From the NCBI GenBank assembly GCA_964446945.1, contig CAYUQO010000003.1, positions 363,532 through 427,531 on the forward strand: a stretch of DNA of 64,000 nt, written 5' to 3'. A program made the translations under genes and the position numbers. Of this stretch, positions 1-8,388 are shown one piece after another. The DNA comes from CAIYRG01 sp964446945 (GTDB taxonomy: Bacteria; Pseudomonadota; Alphaproteobacteria; Micropepsales; Micropepsaceae). The notes under the pieces are model-generated. The model was not told where the DNA came from, ran no database searches, and was given only the letters and a program-made list of their open reading frames with translations. How positions within the stretch are numbered: the stretch's first letter is position 1; every line of letters starts with the position of its first letter.

Positions 1-1
1 G

Positions 2-169
2 CTGCTTCTGATTCCGATGCTCGTGGTCTATGTGCCGTTTTACAACACGGTCGAGCCTGAGCTGTTCGGCTTTCCCTTCTTCTACTGGTTTCAGCTTGTC
101 TGGATTTTTGTCAGCATGGGCGTGACGGCCTTCGTTTATTACGCGACTGAACCCCGCGGTGAGGGTTAA
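2..169 (+). CDS. DUF3311-type small membrane protein, C-terminal part
   Basis: This is the 3' end of a gene whose start lies before the window. The 55 visible residues contain two hydrophobic stretches, with the motif VPFYN between them and FPFFYW before the second helix, and end in a charged tail. This pattern fits the DUF3311 family of two-helix proteins that sit directly upstream of sodium:solute symporters, as here: its TAA is two bases before the ATG of the symporter. Members are thought to be accessory subunits of the transporter, which is family knowledge and not something the sequence proves. Confidence 0.75.
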   Translation: MLLIPMLVVYVPFYNTVEPELFGFPFFYWFQLVWIFVSMGVTAFVYYATEPRGEG

Positions 170-171
170 TC

Positions 172-1725
172 ATGCCGCTGAACTGGACGGCGCTGATCGT
201 TTTCATCTTCTTCTTCGCCATTGTCAGCTTTGTCGGATTTGCCGCGGCTCGGTGGAAGCGCGGCAATCTGGACCATCTGCATGAATGGGGACTGGCGGGC
301 GGCAAATTCGGCACGCTCATCACCTGGTTTCTGCTCGGCGGCGACCTCTACACCGCATACACCTTCATTGCGGTGCCGGCGCTGGCGTTCGGCGCCGGAG
401 CGCTGGCGTTCTTTGCCGTGCCCTATACGATCGTGATTTATCCGTTCGTATTCGTGGTTTTCCCACGGCTGTGGTCGGTGGCGCGCGCGCGAGGCTACAT
501 CACCGCGGCCGACTTCGTTCGCGGCCGCTATGGCGACCGTTGGCTGGCGCTTGCGGTGGCGCTCACCGGCATCCTCGCCACCTTGCCCTATATCGCCCTG
601 CAGGTGGTCGGCCTGGAAGTTGTGATCGCCGCCATGGGCGTGCAGCTCTCCGGAGCGCTGGTCTATCTGCCGCTCATCATCGCGTTCATGATTCTGGCGG
701 CCTTCGACTATTTCAGCGGATTGCGAGCCCCCGCGGCCATTGCCATCATCAAGGACCTGATGATCTACATCACCGTCTTTGCCGCGGTGATCATCATCCC
801 AACTGAGCTCGGCGGTTGGGCAAAAGTCTTCGCCGCCGTCCCAAAAGAGAAGCTGCTGCTGCCCGACAATGCCGGTGCCTATACCGGCTATGCGACCCTG
901 TTCGTCGGTTCGGCGCTTGCGCTGTTCCTCTATCCACATTCGGTTACCGGCGTGCTGTCGTCGTCGAGCCGGCACGTGATCCGGCGCAACGCCGCGCTGC
1001 TTCCGGCCTATTCCTTTGTGCTCGGGCTGATTGCGCTCCTCGGCTATATGGCGCTGGCGGTGAATGTCGGATCGATGCCGGTCTATGCCGCGGCATTCAA
1101 ACAGTTCGGCGCCAACTTCGCCGTGCCCGCCCTGTTCCTGCAGGTATTTCCTTCCTGGTTTGTCGGATTTGGTTTCGCCGCCATCGGTATCGGCGCGCTG
1201 GTGCCGGCTGCGATCATGTCGATCGCCGCAGCCAATCTGTTCACCCGCAACATCTACCGCGAATTCATCAATCCGGAATGCACGCCTTCTGCGGAGGGCC
1301 GGACCGCGAAAATGATGTCGCTGGTGGTGAAGTTCGGCGCCTTGATGTTCATCATCTTCCTGCCGACTCAATACGCCATTCAGATGCAATTGCTCGGCGG
1401 CATCTGGATCATCCATACCTTTCCGGCGGTGATATTCGGGCTTTACACGCGCTGGCTCGATTCGCGCGCATTGCTGATTGGCTGGCTGGTCGGCATGGTC
1501 AGCGGCACCTGGATGGCCGCTAGCATCAGCTTCGGGGCGATTTATCCGCTGACCATATTTGGCGAGCCGATCCGCGCCTACATCGCGATCTGGTCGCTGC
1601 TGTTCAATCTTGCGACGGTCGTGGTGCTGACGCTGGTATTCAATGCCCTGGCACGGCAACGGCGCGACGAGACGAATCCGGCAGACTACTACGCGCTCGA
1701 AGGCGCCAGCCAATCAGGGCACTGA
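172..1725 (+). CDS. sodium:solute symporter (SSS family)
   Basis: A 517-residue polytopic inner-membrane protein with about 13 hydrophobic segments, the usual size for the SSS family of Na+-coupled transporters for small organic solutes. The first helix covers about residues 6-24. The following loop and helix carry the family's glycine-rich WGLAGGKFG...LLGGDLYTAYTF stretch, and polar glycines recur in later helices. The ATG lies two bases after the stop of the DUF3311 gene, so the two are surely co-transcribed, a pairing typical of monocarboxylate or acetate-type permeases. The substrate cannot be told from sequence. Its stop faces the stop of the SPOR gene six bases away, so it marks the convergent border of the T6SS operon. 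Confidence 0.9.
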   Translation: MPLNWTALIVFIFFFAIVSFVGFAAARWKRGNLDHLHEWGLAGGKFGTLITWFLLGGDLYTAYTFIAVPALAFGAGALAFFAVPYTIVIYPFVFVVFPRLWSVARARGYITAADFVRGRYGDRWLALAVALTGILATLPYIALQVVGLEVVIAAMGVQLSGALVYLPLIIAFMILAAFDYFSGLRAPAAIAIIKDLMIYITVFAAVIIIPTELGGWAKVFAAVPKEKLLLPDNAGAYTGYATLFVGSALALFLYPHSVTGVLSSSSRHVIRRNAALLPAYSFVLGLIALLGYMALAVNVGSMPVYAAAFKQFGANFAVPALFLQVFPSWFVGFGFAAIGIGALVPAAIMSIAAANLFTRNIYREFINPECTPSAEGRTAKMMSLVVKFGALMFIIFLPTQYAIQMQLLGGIWIIHTFPAVIFGLYTRWLDSRALLIGWLVGMVSGTWMAASISFGAIYPLTIFGEPIRAYIAIWSLLFNLATVVVLTLVFNALARQRRDETNPADYYALEGASQSGH

Positions 1726-1731
1726 CGGCCG

Positions 1732-2532
1732 TTACTTCCCTTCGAGCCAGGAAACCACCTGGGCGGAACGGCCTTCGGTCGCGCTGAATTCCTGTGCCAG
1801 CTGGGTGACGGCATTGACGTCACGAACCGGCGCGAGCACCACGTGGTACCAGGCTTTGCCGCCGGGATTTTGCGCGACCACCACCTGCGCCGCATAGGCT
1901 TTGGAATTCAGCTCCGCCGCGAGACGATCGGCATTCTGTTTCAACAGGAAGCTGCCCACCTGCACGGACAGCATAAAAGGCGACGGCATCGCGGCTGGTG
2001 TTGCTGGTGAGGCAGTTGCGGCCCCCATGGGCGGCATTTTTGCACCGCCGGCAGTTGCCGGACCTGCCGCTGCACTGCCGGTCATCATGGCTTGCGGGAT
2101 ATTGACGGCAGTCGTAGCCGCAACCTCCTCCAGCGGCAGACCGACGCGGAAATCCTTCACCGGAATCGGCGGAGTTGGAGCAGTTGGCGCCGCGGAAGCA
2201 TCGGCGGTCTGTGTTGGCGCTCCGGGGGCCGGCGTTGCGGCGGGTTGAGCCGCTGCGGCGGGTTGAGCCGCTGCGGCGGCTTGAGCTGCTGTGGGGTCGG
2301 TACCTGGACGCGCAGCAGCGATCGCCGGGCCTGTATTTGGACTGGTGGCGGGAGCCGCTGGTTTTGCCGGAGAAGCGGGCGAAGCCGGAGACGCGGGCGG
2401 CGCGGGTTGCTGCATGTCCAAAACACTGGGCGCGATGCCGACGCCGATCATCAGCCCCGAAGCGAAGCTGAGGACTCCGAAACCCAATGTTCCTGCGAAT
2501 AAACCGGCCGCTTGCCGCGCTGTCAGACCCAT
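1732..2532 (-). CDS. SPOR-domain membrane protein at the distal end of the T6SS operon
   Basis: A 266-residue protein. An N-terminal hydrophobic segment (about residues 9-31) is followed by about 150 residues rich in Ala, Pro, Thr and Gln with tandem SPA and AAAAQP repeats. A C-terminal SPOR domain (about 183-266) begins LSVQVGSF and includes the WYHVVLAPVRD strand. SPOR domains bind peptidoglycan stripped of stem peptides, so this should be an inner-membrane anchored, wall-binding protein. The ATG at 2532 is preferred over the in-frame GTG at 2544 because the purine-rich GGAGGGTGGGG precedes it. It is the last gene on the minus strand after the PAAR-like gene (72-bp gap). It may supply the wall anchoring that the short TssL lacks, or may be an unrelated division-type protein. 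Confidence 0.8.
   Translation of the reverse strand: MGLTARQAAGLFAGTLGFGVLSFASGLMIGVGIAPSVLDMQQPAPPASPASPASPAKPAAPATSPNTGPAIAAARPGTDPTAAQAAAAAQPAAAAQPAATPAPGAPTQTADASAAPTAPTPPIPVKDFRVGLPLEEVAATTAVNIPQAMMTGSAAAGPATAGGAKMPPMGAATASPATPAAMPSPFMLSVQVGSFLLKQNADRLAAELNSKAYAAQVVVAQNPGGKAWYHVVLAPVRDVNAVTQLAQEFSATEGRSAQVVSWLEGK
2237..2290 (-). repeat. three tandem 18-bp units in the SPOR gene linker
   Basis: Two identical 18-bp copies and one with two changes lie head to tail. On the coding (minus) strand they encode repeated AAAAQP. The repeat sits in the low-complexity linker, where copy number can vary without breaking a fold. Confidence 0.8.
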
Positions 2533-2604
2533 GATGATCCCCACCCTCCCGGCATCACGAACATAGTCTCGCCGGTTGCCGAAGCGAAATACATTTTAAC
2601 GACA

Positions 2605-2994
2605 CTACGGAATTTGCACGGTGAATTGGCCGGGCACATTGATCTTGATGACGCCCCCCCACATGCACATGCATGTCGAACTGTCATTGAGCGCCGGTTG
2701 ATTCGCGATCAGGACGGTGGGCGATCCGGGCACCCACGGTGCGACCGTATTCGGTACGCAGGGCATCGGTGTCAACACACCCAATGCCGCGGCGGTGGCC
2801 GCTGCGACCGTCGGATTGGCCATGCTGGTGCACATGCCAAAGGGCACAATGTTCACCATGGGTTTCGAATCCATGATCGTGGCGGCGGGGGGGCCGCCCG
2901 CCATTGTCTGATTTGCCGGCAGAACATTGAGCGTAGCCGGGGCGGCGCCGAAACTGCACTGGATCATTGCACCTGCTACGACCTGATTTGCCAT
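2605..2994 (-). CDS. PAAR-like (DUF4280/DUF4150) T6SS spike-tip protein
   Basis: A 129-residue protein matching the PAAR-like family that caps VgrG trimers: MANQVVAGAMIQCSFG start, a central VPFGMC...NP segment and a cysteine-containing C-terminal part (STCMCMWGG...INVPGQ). Four cysteines (IQC, GMC, CMC) plus one near PMPC could bind a metal as in PAAR tips. The ATG at 2994 has GAGGGA seven bases upstream. A longer reading from 3090 is possible but its first 32 residues do not resemble the family. It lies downstream of vgrG and the MORN gene in the same transcript, as expected for a tip protein. No toxin extension is fused to it. Confidence 0.85.
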   Translation of the reverse strand: MANQVVAGAMIQCSFGAAPATLNVLPANQTMAGGPPAATIMDSKPMVNIVPFGMCTSMANPTVAAATAAALGVLTPMPCVPNTVAPWVPGSPTVLIANQPALNDSSTCMCMWGGVIKINVPGQFTVQIP

Positions 2995-3016
2995 CAGTGT
3001 TTCCCTCTTTGCCGCA

Positions 3017-3691
3017 TCAGCCACCAAACGCTTTGTCGATCCAGCTTTTGCGCTGTGCCGACCCGGCGGTTGCTCCGGATTGCGAAACAACTTTCCCTTG
3101 TTGATACATTTCCTGCCGGTCGGGCTGGCCGTTCTCCTGGAATGTCTTCAGCGGCCCGTCGAGCAGATTGGCGCGCCACAGGGCCTGCTGACGGACATTG
3201 CCGTTGGGCCAGTAATCGATCGCCTCACCTTCGAGCAATCCCGCCTTGTAATGCGCCTCGCGCAACTTGCCGCCGCCAGGCTGGTAAACCGTGAGCACTC
3301 CTTCCAGCCGTCCGGCCCGGTAAATTCCCGCACTCTGCAGTTCGCCCGTCGGAAAAAAACTTTTCATTTCGCCTTCGATCACGCCGTTCACATACTGAAT
3401 TTCGGCCTGTTTTTTCCCATCGGCATAAACGGTCATGATTCCGTCCAGCACGCCGTCGCGGAAATTCATGCGCGCCTGTGGTTGTCCCGCGGGATCGAAC
3501 TGTACAGCTTCGCCGTGCAGCTTTCCGTCCTGGAATTGGGCACGATGTGCCGTCGCTCCATTCGGGTGATAGGCGAGTGCGGGGCCGGAAAGGCTGCCCC
3601 CCTGCATTTGGGCCTCCGTCGCCACCCCACCCTGGTCCGAACGGCGAATGACTTTGTTGGGCGGAGGTGATCCGTTTGCAGCGCCGCTCAA
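3017..3691 (-). CDS. MORN_2-repeat (YwqK-like) protein linked to VgrG
   Basis: A 224-residue protein made of about seven copies of a 22-24 residue repeat with the pattern G.L.GP...Y.P.G...........G.L.G (for example GKLHGEAVQFDPAGQ, GVIEGEMKSFFPTGE, GLLEGEAIDYWPNG). This is the MORN_2 type found in YwqK-like 'antitoxin' proteins. No signal peptide or membrane helix is seen, so it is probably cytoplasmic. The start codon is a TTG that overlaps the vgrG stop (TTGA), pointing to translational coupling; an internal ATG at 3607 is the alternative. Its position between vgrG and the PAAR-like gene is where T6SS adaptors or immunity proteins are found, but neither role is shown. Confidence 0.8.
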   Translation of the reverse strand: MSGAANGSPPPNKVIRRSDQGGVATEAQMQGGSLSGPALAYHPNGATAHRAQFQDGKLHGEAVQFDPAGQPQARMNFRDGVLDGIMTVYADGKKQAEIQYVNGVIEGEMKSFFPTGELQSAGIYRAGRLEGVLTVYQPGGGKLREAHYKAGLLEGEAIDYWPNGNVRQQALWRANLLDGPLKTFQENGQPDRQEMYQQGKVVSQSGATAGSAQRKSWIDKAFGG

Positions 3692-5694
3692 TTCACCTTC
3701 ACCATTCCACCTTTGACCGTAAGCATGCCGCCTCCGTCGACGGTACCGGAAGCACTGCCCTTGATCTCCATCGTTGTGCCGCCTTCCAGACTCAGGCCCG
3801 TGCCGGCACTGGCGCTCAGATCGGTTCCGGACTTGACGCCCAGCGATGTCCCCGACTGGATGTTCAGTGCGCCATCGGTTTTAAGCGTAAGGTCACCGGT
3901 GGATTGAATGGTCAATGTCCCGGTCACCTTCAGCGTGTAATTGCCGCTCACGGTTTGCGTGAAATCGGCTTTATTGGTGTGCGACTCGTTTCCGGTGATG
4001 GTGAGATCGCGCGTCGATTGTACAGTGTGCGTCTCTTTCCCCTTGCTTACCGCAATCGTGCGGTCGCCCTGGCTGACGGTCAGTGTCTCATTGCCCTGAC
4101 TGACCGTGACGCCCCGGTTGCCTTTCGTGACGGTCAGCGCGTCGTCTTTCTCCTGAATTGTGACCGTGCGGTTGTTCTTCACTGTCGTGGTCAGCGAATC
4201 GAGGATATCGACCTTCATGTCCTTTTGGGCGTGAATGTAGATTTCCTCGCTGTCGGTTTTGTCCTCAAAGCGCAATTCGTTGAAGCCGGTCCCGTTTTTC
4301 GACGAGTTGCTCTTCACCGTGCTTTTCGTCTGGTCGTCCGGCAACGTATAGGGCGTGGGCTGCTGACCGTTGTAAACCGATCCGGTAATCAGCGGCCGGT
4401 CGGGATCACCGTCGATGAAGCTGACCACAACTTCCTGACCGACGCGCGGCAGGAACATGGCGCCCCAGCTTTTGCCCGCCCAGCCTTGCGCCACCCGAAT
4501 CCAGCATGAGCTGTTCTCATCGTTTTTCCCCAGCTGATCCCAGTGAAATTGGACTTTGATGCGGCCGTATTTGTCGGCCCAGATTTCTTCGCCGCTTTTG
4601 CCTACGACGATCGCGGTCTGGGTGCCTGAAATCCGCGGTTTGGGTGTCAGGCGTGGAGGGCGGAAAGTCGCGTTCACCGGGAACGCCTCAAAGCTGTTCT
4701 GGTAGCTTCGCCGCTCTCCCGAATGCAGGACTCTCCGCAGAACATAATCTGCATTCGCATCGTTGCGCGGATGACCGGTCAGGGTGAAACTGACTCCGGC
4801 GGAAAAGCTCCGGCATGTGCTGTCGCCGGAAATCAGACGCGCGGGAAATTCGAGGCTGTCCAGGCGTTTTTTGGAAATCGTATCGCCGCCGTCCTTCACC
4901 GAGTAGCGCCCCGGATATTCATAGATCTGGAAGGTGCCGCCGCCGGGCGTATCACTCGATTGGGCATTGGACTTCAAATCGAGTGCCGGCGTCTCGAAAT
5001 TGAAATCATCAGCCTGGTATTGCGCCGTAACCACATTCTGCTCGATTCGCAGCGCCGTTACGACATCCTGCTCTTCCCATGCCCTGGCGCTTTCGGTTTT
5101 GAACGGCACTGGATCGAGATTCGTGCAGGGCGCAAATGCGCTCGAATCGTCGGCAAGGACCAGCGTGTGGCTGCCGTCGGCATGGTCGAAGAAATAGAAA
5201 ATGCCCTCTTCTTCCATCAGTCGTGAGACAAAGGCAAAGCAGGTCTCGCCGTACTGCACGCAATAATCGCGCGCGGCGTAAGTGCCGGTCAGGGCCTCGC
5301 GAATAGCGTCAACGCCCTGTTCCTGGAGTATCTGTTTGATGATCTCCGGTGCGGTCTTGCCCTGGAAGATCCGGTGGTCGGAGGACAGCGTCAATGTCCA
5401 CAGCTTCGGCCGCAGTTCCAGCAGATAGGTGAAGCCGCTTTGCGTCAGGCGCGCGACGATGCCGTTGAAATATCTTTTGTTGCCGGCCTTGTCCGTGCCG
5501 GTGATCGTGACCGATTGGCCGATCAACTGCGAAAAATCGACATCGCTGTGTTCTGATTCCGTTTCGACACGGATGTGAAACAGCCCGGATACGAGTTCTT
5601 CGCCTTCGAAGGATTGGAGCAAAAGCGTGTCGCTTCCGAGCGGCGTATCGATTCGGAACGCATAAGCTGTCTGCGTATAGCCAAGGACCGACAT
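3688..5694 (-). CDS. vgrG: T6SS spike protein VgrG (TssI)
   Basis: A 668-residue VgrG. The N-terminal gp27-like part (about residues 1-380) is followed by the gp5 OB-fold with the family signature around GKSGEEIWADKYGRIKVQF and WIRVAQGWAGKSWG...PRVGQEVVVSF.DGDPDRP. A C-terminal beta-helix needle is built from short repeats (TVTKGNRGVTVSQGNETLTV). It stops at VKVN without a toxin domain, so it is a structural VgrG that carries separately encoded cargo. The ATG lies one base from the clpV stop and the gene overlaps the next by four bases, so it is embedded in the operon. Confidence 0.96.
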   Translation of the reverse strand: MSVLGYTQTAYAFRIDTPLGSDTLLLQSFEGEELVSGLFHIRVETESEHSDVDFSQLIGQSVTITGTDKAGNKRYFNGIVARLTQSGFTYLLELRPKLWTLTLSSDHRIFQGKTAPEIIKQILQEQGVDAIREALTGTYAARDYCVQYGETCFAFVSRLMEEEGIFYFFDHADGSHTLVLADDSSAFAPCTNLDPVPFKTESARAWEEQDVVTALRIEQNVVTAQYQADDFNFETPALDLKSNAQSSDTPGGGTFQIYEYPGRYSVKDGGDTISKKRLDSLEFPARLISGDSTCRSFSAGVSFTLTGHPRNDANADYVLRRVLHSGERRSYQNSFEAFPVNATFRPPRLTPKPRISGTQTAIVVGKSGEEIWADKYGRIKVQFHWDQLGKNDENSSCWIRVAQGWAGKSWGAMFLPRVGQEVVVSFIDGDPDRPLITGSVYNGQQPTPYTLPDDQTKSTVKSNSSKNGTGFNELRFEDKTDSEEIYIHAQKDMKVDILDSLTTTVKNNRTVTIQEKDDALTVTKGNRGVTVSQGNETLTVSQGDRTIAVSKGKETHTVQSTRDLTITGNESHTNKADFTQTVSGNYTLKVTGTLTIQSTGDLTLKTDGALNIQSGTSLGVKSGTDLSASAGTGLSLEGGTTMEIKGSASGTVDGGGMLTVKGGMVKVN

Positions 5695-5695
5695 A

Positions 5696-8332
5696 TCACC
5701 CGCCGGCGTCGGCCCTGTCGAATGTGAAGCGCAGCCCGGCCTGGCGGTCCAGCTCGATATGGACGGTGCGGAATTCCTCGCCTGCGGTCAGCCGCGACAG
5801 GATTTCGGTCGAAAGTTCCGGCAGCAGACTGTTTGTCAACAGATTGTCGATGGCGCGCGCGCCGGTATCGACTTCACTGCAGCGCGCCGCAATGGCGCCA
5901 ACGACATTGGGCGCACAAGTGAGTTCGGCGCGGTAGGTATCCCAGAACCGCTCCTGCACGCGCGTGAGCTTCAACCGCACGATTTCCTGAAGTTGCGAAT
6001 CGCCCAGTGGGTAATAGGGCACAACCACCAAGCGGCCGAGAAAAGCCGGTTTGAAGTGCCGCACAAGCTGCGGCCGGATGGCCTCGACCAGGCGGGCCGC
6101 CGGAACCGTCCGGCCACCCTGGACCATCTCGATGATGGTGTCGGAGCCGATATTGCAGGTGAGAAGGATGGTCACGTTGCGGAAATTGACGATCTGACCT
6201 TCGCTGTCCTCGAGCAGGCCTTTGTCGAACACCTGATAGAAAAGCTCGAGCACGTCGGCGTGGGCTTTCTCGACCTCGTCCAGCAGAAGTACCGTGTACG
6301 GATTCCTGCGTACTGCCTCGGTCAGGACACCGCCCTTGCCGTATCCGACATAGCCCGGCGGGGCGCCCTTTAAGCCGGAAACGGAATGGGCCTCCTGATA
6401 CTCTGACATGTTGACGGTGATCATGGTGCGTTCGCCGCCATACAGCAGATCGGCGAGCGTGACCGCGGTCTCCGTCTTTCCGACGCCGCTCGGCCCGGCG
6501 AGGAGAAATACGCCGGTTGGTTTGCCCGGTTCGCCGAGGTCGGCGTGATAGGTCTGCATGCGGCGGCAGATAATGTCGAGCGCGGCATCCTGGCCGACGA
6601 CCCGCTCGGCCATACGCTCCCTCAGGGTGCGGACGGTCTCGATCCGGTCGGTCAGCATCTTTCCGACGGGAATCCCGGTCCAGCCGGAGACCACGGATGC
6701 GACCGTCGGCCCGTCGACATGCGATGGCACCAGAGCCTGGCCATCCTGAAGCGATTCCAGCTCGAGCCGCACGCCTCCGAGCTGTGCCGCCAGCGATTTC
6801 ACATCCTTGCCAGCGCCCGCGGATTCGATCTCCCGTTCCAGGTCGGTGAGACGCCGCGCCGTCGCGCGCTCCTGTTCCCATCGTGCCGTTATGCGATGCC
6901 GTTCATCCTCGCAGCGTGCCTGTTCTTCAAGCAGTCTCTCGATTCGCTCCGAATGGTCCTTGCCGGAATATTTCTCGCGCGAAAGCTGTTCGATTTCGGC
7001 AGAGATTTCTTCGCAGCGGCGGATCGCGTCCTGAAGGGCGGGGGGCTTGCTCGCCTGCGCAATCGCCACCCGCGCGGCCGCCGTGTCGAGCAGGCTTACC
7101 GCCTTGTCGGGAAGCTGCCGTCCGGCGATATAGCGGTGCGACAACCGCACCGCCTCGGAGACCGCCTCATCGAGGATGCGCACATTGTGGTGCTTTTCCA
7201 GTTTCGGCACGAGGCCGCGCAACATCGCGATGGCCGCCGGTTCGTCGGGCTCTTCGACCTTGATGACCTGAAAGCGGCGTGCCAGCGCCGGGTCTTTTTC
7301 GAAATATTTCTTGTATTCGGCCCAGGTGGTCGCGGCGATGGTCCGCAATTCCCCGCGCGCCAGCGCCGGTTTCAGCAGATTGGCCGCATCGCCCTGACCG
7401 GGTGCTGCGCCGGCCCCGATGATCGTATGGGCTTCATCGACAAACAGCACGATTGGGCGCGGCGAGTTGCGGACTTCCTCAATCACCTGCTTCAGGCGGT
7501 TCTCGAATTCGCCCTTGATGCCCGCGCCGGCCTGCAGCAGCCCGAGATCGAGATTGCGCACCTGGACCGGGCGCAAAGGCGCAGGAACATCGCCGGAAGC
7601 GATCCGCTGGGCAAATCCTTCAACGATGGCGGTTTTGCCCACGCCTGCTTCACCGGTCAGAATGGGATTATTCTGGCGGCGGCGCATCAGCACATCGATG
7701 ATCTGCCGCACTTCGGCATCACGGCCGATGATCGGATCGATGCGCCCCGACTGTGCTTCCGCCGTAAGGTCGACCGTGTACGCGTCCAGCGCCGGCGTCT
7801 TCGATGGGCCGGCAGCCGGGTTGCGAGCTGCTGTCGAGCCAGTCGTTTGGGACGATGTGTCGTCTGCCGATCCCCGCACCAGTTCGGGCAGATCTTCGAC
7901 CAGGCGGTTGCGGGGAATGGTCGCGAGAAGTGGCGCCGCTTCAAACAGCAGCGCGCGCAATGGTTCATCTTCCAGCAGCGCCAGCAGCACCGCGCCGGAG
8001 CGAATCGTCGGCTGGCCCAGGCGCAGCGACGAAGCCACCCAGGCGCGCTCGAAAAGCTGCAGCATTTGCGGCGAAAGACTCGGCGTGCGGCTGTTGCCGC
8101 GCCTGAACCGTTCGAGCGATTTGGTCAGTTGCGCCGACAGCGCACCGGCATCGACTTCGTAATAGCGCAATATTCTCTGCAGATCGCCGTCCTGGATTTC
8201 CAGCAGCTTGATCAGCAGATGCTCGATTTCCACCGAGAACTGTGTCTGTGCGAGGCACAGTTCGGCAGCCTGTTCCAGCGCGCGCCGGGTTGGAGGATCG
8301 AGCTTTGAAATCAGCGATTTGATATCGGCCAT
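5696..8332 (-). CDS. clpV: T6SS sheath-recycling AAA+ ATPase ClpV (TssH)
   Basis: An 878-residue class I Clp ATPase. It has a ClpV N-domain (about 1-150), a first AAA module with Walker A GEAGVGKT at 227-234 and Walker B VLFVDEAHTI, a coiled-coil middle domain rich in E/R, and a second AAA module with GPSGVGKT and LLLDEVEKAH. It disassembles the contracted TssBC sheath. The ATG at 8332 is chosen over an in-frame GTG four codons upstream because it gives the normal MADIKSL N-terminus. Its stop is one base from the vgrG start; a 56-bp gap separates it from the 551-residue gene upstream. Confidence 0.97.
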   Translation of the reverse strand: MADIKSLISKLDPPTRRALEQAAELCLAQTQFSVEIEHLLIKLLEIQDGDLQRILRYYEVDAGALSAQLTKSLERFRRGNSRTPSLSPQMLQLFERAWVASSLRLGQPTIRSGAVLLALLEDEPLRALLFEAAPLLATIPRNRLVEDLPELVRGSADDTSSQTTGSTAARNPAAGPSKTPALDAYTVDLTAEAQSGRIDPIIGRDAEVRQIIDVLMRRRQNNPILTGEAGVGKTAIVEGFAQRIASGDVPAPLRPVQVRNLDLGLLQAGAGIKGEFENRLKQVIEEVRNSPRPIVLFVDEAHTIIGAGAAPGQGDAANLLKPALARGELRTIAATTWAEYKKYFEKDPALARRFQVIKVEEPDEPAAIAMLRGLVPKLEKHHNVRILDEAVSEAVRLSHRYIAGRQLPDKAVSLLDTAAARVAIAQASKPPALQDAIRRCEEISAEIEQLSREKYSGKDHSERIERLLEEQARCEDERHRITARWEQERATARRLTDLEREIESAGAGKDVKSLAAQLGGVRLELESLQDGQALVPSHVDGPTVASVVSGWTGIPVGKMLTDRIETVRTLRERMAERVVGQDAALDIICRRMQTYHADLGEPGKPTGVFLLAGPSGVGKTETAVTLADLLYGGERTMITVNMSEYQEAHSVSGLKGAPPGYVGYGKGGVLTEAVRRNPYTVLLLDEVEKAHADVLELFYQVFDKGLLEDSEGQIVNFRNVTILLTCNIGSDTIIEMVQGGRTVPAARLVEAIRPQLVRHFKPAFLGRLVVVPYYPLGDSQLQEIVRLKLTRVQERFWDTYRAELTCAPNVVGAIAARCSEVDTGARAIDNLLTNSLLPELSTEILSRLTAGEEFRTVHIELDRQAGLRFTFDRADAGG

Positions 8333-8388
8333 TTGTACCGGCACCCCGATGAAATGCGATCAGTCGCCGTTCATTGTATATGGAGAAG

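Noticed and set aside
166..1713. 515-codon open frame antisense to the sodium:solute symporter
   Set aside because: It is Arg/Gln/His/Asp-rich, has no ribosome site or known motif, and lies exactly opposite a clear transporter gene.
6545..8308. 587-codon open frame antisense to clpV
   Set aside because: The opposite strand encodes ClpV with all motifs; the antisense product has biased composition typical of a G+C-rich shadow frame.
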